Assembly: GCA_028622995.1 (NCBI GenBank)
Contig: JAJQJQ010000039.1
Coordinates: 2,046,001-2,110,000 of the forward strand
Length of the DNA stretch: 64,000 nucleotides
From: Panagrolaimus kolymaensis
Lineage: Eukaryota > Nematoda > Chromadorea > Rhabditida > Panagrolaimidae
Direction: 5' to 3'
Both the position numbers and the translations under genes were made by a program. Position 1 is the first letter of the stretch, and every line of letters begins with the position of its first letter. Under the pieces are notes generated by a model. The model did not search any database. It had not been told where the DNA came from and saw nothing but the letters and a program-made list of their open reading frames with translations. Below, in pieces: positions 58,217 to 64,000 of this stretch.

Positions 58217-59485
58217 TTAATCAAAATTTAATTTGCGACGAATTGGATTTGGTCCATCATCATCGATGAGTTCACGCATTGGTTTACGTTTTAAAGCATT
58301 TGATTTGTCTATTCCAGAAACACCAGGTAGTTCAGCATCATGACAAGGATATGGTTCACTTTTGAAGTATCGAGATTGCAGCCCAGTTGTGGCTGTACAT
58401 CGTTTAGATGGATTAAATTCAAAGCAGCTTGCCATAAATTCAAGAGCATCTTCACTCGCAGCAGTAAATACAGTTCGAAGATTGAACGTTTGATCAGCTG
58501 CCATATCCATATAAGATGGTAGAGCCTTCATTTCCTAAAAAGCAATTGGCTTAACAACATACACAATAAGTAAAATAATTACCGGCCAATTTTCTTCTTT
58601 AGGAACGCCCAAAACATTGAAAATTTTAACAAGTTGATCAATATCAGATTCACCAGGAAATATAGCTTTACGAAGAAAAAGTTCACCAAGAATGCATCCC
58701 ACAGACCAAAGATCAACACCAGTACCATAGCCACGTGCTCCAAAAAGTAACTCAGGTGAACGATACCATCTTGTAACGACCATATGAGAATATTCTCTAT
58801 TTGGTGAACCAAAATATCTTGCAAGACCAAAATCGGTAATTTTTAAGCGACCAGCGCTATTCATCAGCAAGTTGTTTGGTTTCAAATCCTAAAAAAAGTT
58901 GAGTAAGCATATAAAGAAAATAAAAAGAACAAACTCGATGAAGAATCCAATTAATGTGAAGATGTTCTAACCCAAGCAATAATTGAATCATTATATTTTT
59001 AGCATGAGCAGAAGTTATCATAACATCAACATTCCGTATTAACACCTAAAAATTAATGGTTTAGTTAATCATTAAATGAAAAAAAAGATATGTACCTCCA
59101 AATCTGTTTCCATAAAATCCATAACAAGTTGAATATTTTTGCGATGACCAATAACATCACGTAACTAAAAATCAAACCATCAAAAGGGAATGCAACATTA
59201 GCCAGTTACCCAAACAACATTATCATGTTCAATTTCACGGAGAAGTTTGATTTCACGAATTGCTGAACGATCAATACCATCTTCCATTTCACGTCGAGAA
59301 GCTAGTTTAATCTGAAAAAAAGAAGTTTATAAACTCTTGCTATAGAAAGTAAAAGAAAACAAACAAACCTTTTTGATAGCAACAATATCTCCAGTTATCG
59401 TATCCCTTGCTTGATAAACATGAGCGAATTGACCTTCACCCAAATGTTTAATCTTCTCATAGCGTTTGTGATTTTGAGGTGGCAT
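58217..59485 (-). CDS. cdk-7: Cyclin-dependent kinase 7
   Basis: Six exons (59485-59369, 59311-59210, 59164-59096, 59045-58935, 58888-58583, 58534-58217) give 340 residues, near the human 346. CDK7 is the CDK-activating kinase and the TFIIH kinase of RNA polymerase II. Motifs: Gly loop [12 protein letters not shown], catalytic Lys in IVAIKK, NRTAIRE-type helix as [14 protein letters not shown], catalytic loop [25 protein letters not shown], and [19 protein letters not shown], which is specific to CDK7. The T-loop residue equivalent to human Thr170 is a Ser (EYSHMVV), and APE reads SPE. The gene follows DDX56 by 172 bp with a TTTCAG acceptor 9 bp before the ATG, so it is likely the second gene of an operon. 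Confidence 0.96.
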
Positions 59486-59494
59486 TATCCAAAC

Positions 59495-59501
59495 CTGAAA
59501 C
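59495..59501 (-). promoter_or_regulatory. Probable trans-splice acceptor before cdk-7
   Basis: TTTGTTTCAG on the minus strand ends nine bases before the cdk-7 ATG, inside a 172-bp gap after the DDX56 stop. No cis donor fits in the gap, which supports SL2-type trans-splicing. Confidence 0.6.
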
Positions 59502-59657
59502 AAAGAAGTCAATAAGAAGTGAAAAGGACGAAAGTGAAAACAATAATGATAGCAAAGAGTAACAACTCAGAAATATTTTCATCACAAATTTCAAAAAATA
59601 AACTTTTATTATTCAATTCAACAAAAAAATAACAACTTATAATGGTAAAAACAAAAA

Positions 59658-61601
59658 TCAGAATTTAAAACTTTGTAAAGGATCCAAGCCCTTTAATTGC
59701 TTTTTCTTCTGCACAACAGACATTCGACGTTTTCGGTTACGGTTTAATGACTTTGAACTTTTGACCGAATAATCTTGACCACGTAAAGCTTTTGGAACAA
59801 TGTAATCAGGAACATCAGCGATTGAAGTTGAATGCAAATTGATTTTGAAAAGTTTTTTATCATTTTCTAAAGCAGCTTTTTCTCTAGGATTCTTTTTAAA
59901 GTAAGCTTCTAATTGTTTTGATCGCAAAATTTCTTGTTTGATTTCAGATAAACGAGCTTCACGAATCACGGATCGAGTACATGCTGATAATGCTTCTCTT
60001 GCGCGTAATTGAAATCCTTCAAAGTCTTTCATTCGGATGTTGTAAGGTAAGATCTTTCCTTCTCCCACTAAAAAAAGAACAGATAAAATCTTTGAAAATA
60101 ATGGAAACGACTTACTCATTTCATTAATCTCTTCATGAATAGTATCGACAAGAGGTTTTTCAGGAGTAGTGGCAAACGATATAGCTGTTCCTTTATTGAA
60201 ACCACGAGCAGTCCTAAAAAAGAGTAAACATTAAAACAAAACCCAAATAGCTTTGAAAGCTTACCGTCCAACTCGATGAATATAAATGTCAGTTGAAGTC
60301 GGGAAGTCAAAATTAATAACATTTGAAACGAAATGAAAATCAATTCCACGAGCAACGCCAGATTCTTTATCCATTTTTCGTTTTCCCTTTTCATTCTTTT
60401 TCTTTGATTTCTTCTGTTTCTTTTTTGGTGGTTCATCTTCTCCAGCATTTTCACCACCTCTTGGGGCGATATCATTCATGTCGGAAGCAATAATAAATTG
60501 ATGCTTTCCATCATTAAATTCTTGAACCACATGGCATCGATAATTTGCAGGCATCTGAGCATTGAGAATACAGGAGTGAATTTTGAACGCTTGAAGGAAT
60601 AATGATAGCCTAAAATGTACCATTAATGGAATGAAAAGCAAGTTACACAACTCACTTGTAGCATCGATCTGTAGTTGAAACAAAAATAATAGTTTTTCCC
60701 ACGATCAATTTCAGCTTAATCAAACTAAGCAAGATGGTGAACCTTTCTTCATCATCATTGCAATTGATATGATATTGAGTGAGTTGATCACTTCCAGGAA
60801 GTTGGCCTTCTTTGAGTTTCAATGATACCACAGGTCCAGTCATAAGCAAAGTTTTGATTTCATCCATATTTTCATTCAAGGTAGCAGAAGTAAATATTGA
60901 TTGATAACTTGTTGGTAAAGCAGCTTTAATCTTTTCCATTTCTTCTTTATAACCAAATGATAGTAACAAGTCAGCTTCATCGAGAACGACATGTCTAACA
61001 TTCTTTAATAGGGTTGGTTTTGTTCCAACAGCATTTGCAATTCTTCCTGGAGTGCTCACGATCATATCAACAACTTCACCAAGCATTGTTTCAACATTTG
61101 ATTCATCCATTTCAGCAAAATTTAAGCATTGAAGGAATGGAAACGCTGAAGTAAGTTGGCTCAAAAGTTTGAAAATTTGAGAAGCAAGTTCTTTTGTTGG
61201 AGCAATGAAAATAGCATATGGACCAGGTTCTTCTTCATTTGACTAAAAAAAAATCATAATTAATGGCAAAATTATATGGTTGACTTACTGATGAAACTTG
61301 AACAACATTTTGAATGATGGGAAGTAGAAATGCTGCAGTTTTGCCACTACCAGTTCGAGCGCGAGCAAGTATATTTTTGCCTTCCAAAGCTAAAGGAATC
61401 AAGCTTTCCTGGACTTGAGTTGGCTTCTCCCATCCAAGTTCACCAATTGCCTAAAAATTAGATGGTAATTAAATTATTTTTAACAACAATATATTCACAT
61501 ACCTTAAGGATTCTTTCATCCAAATCAAATTGAGCAAATCCCGATTCAGTTGTCGTTTCTTCTTCGACGATAGTCGTCTTAACTTTAGACTTTTTAACCA
61601 T
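59658..61601 (-). CDS. ddx56: DEAD-box RNA helicase DDX56 (Dbp9)
   Basis: Six exons (61601-61503, 61450-61289, 61242-60656, 60609-60265, 60213-60116, 60067-59658) give 566 residues; human DDX56 has 547. The enzyme is a nucleolar helicase for 60S ribosome assembly. Motifs in order: Q motif [17 protein letters not shown] (I), PTKELA (Ia), VSTPGR (Ib), VLDEAD (II), SAT (III), then [19 protein letters not shown] (V) and YIHRVGRTARG (VI). Between residues ~340 and 385 lies the family's acidic/basic insertion ([12 protein letters not shown]), before the GVARGIDF block and a likely nuclear localisation signal. The C-terminal 140 residues carry the DDX56 tail with ALRGQDY and a basic end. It is upstream of cdk-7 on the same strand. 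The motif order and insertion exclude other DEAD families. Confidence 0.95.
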
Positions 61602-64000
61602 TTTTTAAGTCCAATAATAAATGAATCAAAGAAACTTTAATAAAAGTTTTATTAACTTCTAACAAGTGCAAATAAAAAACTTTGATTTTTTTCCTAACGA
61701 AATATTAGGGGGCATTGGCAATATGGGTTAAAAAGTTTTTTGCGCTATGTTTGAAACTTTGGTGGAAGATCCTAATATTTTTGATTTCCAAAAAATGCTA
61801 ATGATAAAAAATATTTATTAGGTCCACAATTATGATGGACGACTTGATGCTAGTTATGTTATTATCATAGCACACAAAAACGCTTCGGATTTCATATAAT
61901 CGATAATATTTTTAAAAATGGAAGAGAAGTTGTTGCGTATTTACATTTTTATCTCTGCAATTTATTTTTTCTCTTCTCGGTTCCATAAATTAAGCAATTA
62001 TTTATATGAAGCTATAATTTTAAAACCTTTGATAGAACACATATTTTATTTTCGTTTGAATTTTATATTTATTTATTTTATTTATTCCTTCATTTGGTTT
62101 ATTGTCAAATTATTCTTCTCTTTTTTTTTCAACCTTTAAACCCATTGCGTTCATCATCATTATAAGGGTTATAATCAGTTTCATTTGTGTATTTGTTTGA
62201 TTGAAAAGCCACTAACCAAACCATCGCTTTAACCGTTATATTTCAAGAGGTGGAGAAGATCGCATGATCACTACGTCCGCCATATTTTTTTTTCTTTCTT
62301 TTTCTTTTGATGGTGATTAGCGATAACGAAGGTCATTATCGATATATTTTTGTTCCCGTTCTTCTTTCTTTTTTATTCCTAAATAAAGTGTTGACAATAA
62401 AAACATAACATATGCCAAACCCTCTCCTATAGTATGAACACAAATATTGAAACCAATTTTATCAATATTTACTACAGTTTAAGACTTTAATCATTTGCCT
62501 TTTTTTTTATCGAAAAATTTTATAAAATTGTTTGTCGGTGTCTTTTTTCACCCATATTTTCTTTTACAAATCGCCATAGGCATTGTTGTATTCTCCCTAA
62601 TTTTTAGTTGTTTTGTTTGATGTGATGTTGGTGGTATTGGCAGCAGCAGTTGTTTCAAGTGAGAAGAGTGTCTTTTTGACCCGAGTTTGTGTTTGCGTGT
62701 GCGTCGTCCTCATCCACTTCTTTAATGTTTTTCTTCTTCCTCCTCTCCATTCTCTTACTACACTACTACCACATTTTCTTTTCTTTTTTTTCTTCTGTCA
62801 TAGGTTCGTTCTTTCGTTATTTTTTTCTTCATTTTTCTTGGAAGCAGTGAGAAAAAAACTTTATTACAAAATCTTGTTATTTTTTATGTTAATTGCGGTT
62901 TAATTTCGCCTGTTTATATTTTTAAAATATTTATTTTTATGATTCTATATAATTCAATTTTCGCGTATAAATTTAAAAACTTTTTACTATCAAAAGCAAA
63001 TAATAGGAAACTTTTGATGAACGAACATCTTGAAGAAAAGTTGTTTTTGTACTTTTCCCCCTTTCTTCCAATGTTTTTTATCAATTTCATTGTCAATCAC
63101 TTTTTTTTTGTTTTATCGTAAGCTTATAAGATTGTTTTATTTCACTTTTTTTGAGAATCTTTGATAACAGGTTTAAATCATTTAGAATCCATTGTTGTTT
63201 TGCTTTTGATTTTTACCGAAGCTTCCTATTTTTTAATTTATTTCTACAACACAGCACGCGTTTTATTCTTTATTTATTTTTGCAATTGCTGTCTTTTTAT
63301 ATAGGATTTTATTTCTTTCTTTTTTTCTTTTTCAGTCGATTGATAAACTATTGAAAAAATCGTTTTCACATAAACCGATTTTTATAGCAAAAGTCTTTAA
63401 CCTTTATTGAATTTATTTCCTTGCAAAGCACAAAAGTACCCAGTAAGATTTCTAGTTTTTAACACTTTATTGTTAAGCTTAGGAGATCTTCAAATTATAT
63501 TTTGCAAAACGATGGTCTAAGAAAACAACAAATCCAAAATCCGCATTTGTTTTTTTCACAGTTTGTAGTTAGTTGTAATTGGGGATGATGTTCATACGCG
63601 TTTATTATTCTTTCGCTCATCATTTTATTATTATTTCAAACGTTGTTGTCTGACTTTTTTTAAAGCCAATGACACCCAATTTCGATGATGCAATATGATA
63701 AATCTTCTTTGTTGATTATATCTTTGAATAAACTCTTTTTTTCTCAAATTTTTTCAATCAGTTTTGCCTAAAAACTTTCCGTTGCAATCCTGCATTTTCC
63801 ATATTATTACAGCAAAAACTAAACTCCAATTAAATTTTTGAAAATCTATGACTTCTTTTTTTACTATTTTGGAAACTGATCTGATCCACTTCAATCCTTT
63901 CTGAAATCCGCAATCCATCCAATCGGGTACATATACATTTTTTTCTTCTTAAGTGATGACCACTTTTATTTTTATTGTTTAAAATTACTTTAGTCCCTCT
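61602..64000. other. Gene-free right edge
   Basis: 2.4 kb, AT-rich with T and TTC runs and a short GTGTTTGCGTGTGCGTCGTC patch near 62690. It likely holds the DDX56 operon promoter and the upstream flank or a long leader intron of a gene outside the window. Long frames are Phe/Leu-rich and not convincing. Confidence 0.5.

Overview
The window is nuclear DNA of an AT-rich nematode. Genes are dense and occur on both strands. They are cut by many short introns (about 45-300 bp) with GT...TTTTAG or TTTCAG borders. Several downstream genes have a splice acceptor placed directly before the start codon only 140-400 bp after the previous gene, which is the hallmark of trans-spliced operons. The F-box-like gene family, the DB-module secreted protein and the mix of conserved genes suggest a free-living clade IV worm (Panagrolaimus-, Panagrellus- or Halicephalobus-like). 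The genus is an inference only. I rebuilt exon structures by hand, and every complete model below keeps phase across all junctions.

Layout. 0-5 kb (+): the last exon of a PP2C phosphatase, a peptide-type rhodopsin-like receptor and a DB-module secreted protein. 5-15 kb (-): a MATH/coiled-coil protein, then a cluster of LAMTOR4, TRAPPC4 and a WDR6-like gene. 15-16.3 kb: a degenerate inverted-repeat element. 16-20.5 kb (+): a MACROD-type macrodomain protein and UNC-18. 20.7-22.8 kb (-): POFUT1 and a short syntaxin-6. 22.8-27.3 kb: a large gene-free flank. 27.3-31.8 kb (+): a FAX-1/NR2E3 nuclear receptor whose ligand-domain intron holds a 1.26-kb hAT-type element with a perfect 8-bp target duplication. 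32-33.5 kb (-): a membrane-anchored papain-like protease. 34-36.8 kb (+): an SLC26 transporter. 39.4-40 kb: a small membrane protein. 40.3-44.2 kb: two almost identical His/Pro-rich secreted genes in inverted orientation flanking a BRA/BS69-like MYND protein. 44.8-45.7 kb (-): an F-box-like protein. 47-53 kb (+): a 1,630-residue pappalysin metalloprotease. 53.5-55.3 kb (+): SDS3. 55.5 kb: a 242-bp hAT-like MITE. 56.8-58 kb (+): an unrecognised Ser/Tyr-rich protein whose second intron carries a C/D box snoRNA. 58.2-61.6 kb (-): a DDX56-CDK7 pair arranged as an operon. The last 2.4 kb is gene-free.

Functional links: UNC-18 and syntaxin-6 act in SNARE fusion, TRAPPC4 and LAMTOR4 in ER-Golgi traffic and lysosomal signalling. 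WDR6 (tRNA modification), DDX56 (ribosome assembly) and the snoRNA (predicted 18S methylation guide) all concern the translation machinery. The snoRNA and the hAT element are the best-supported features that a protein-centred annotation would miss.
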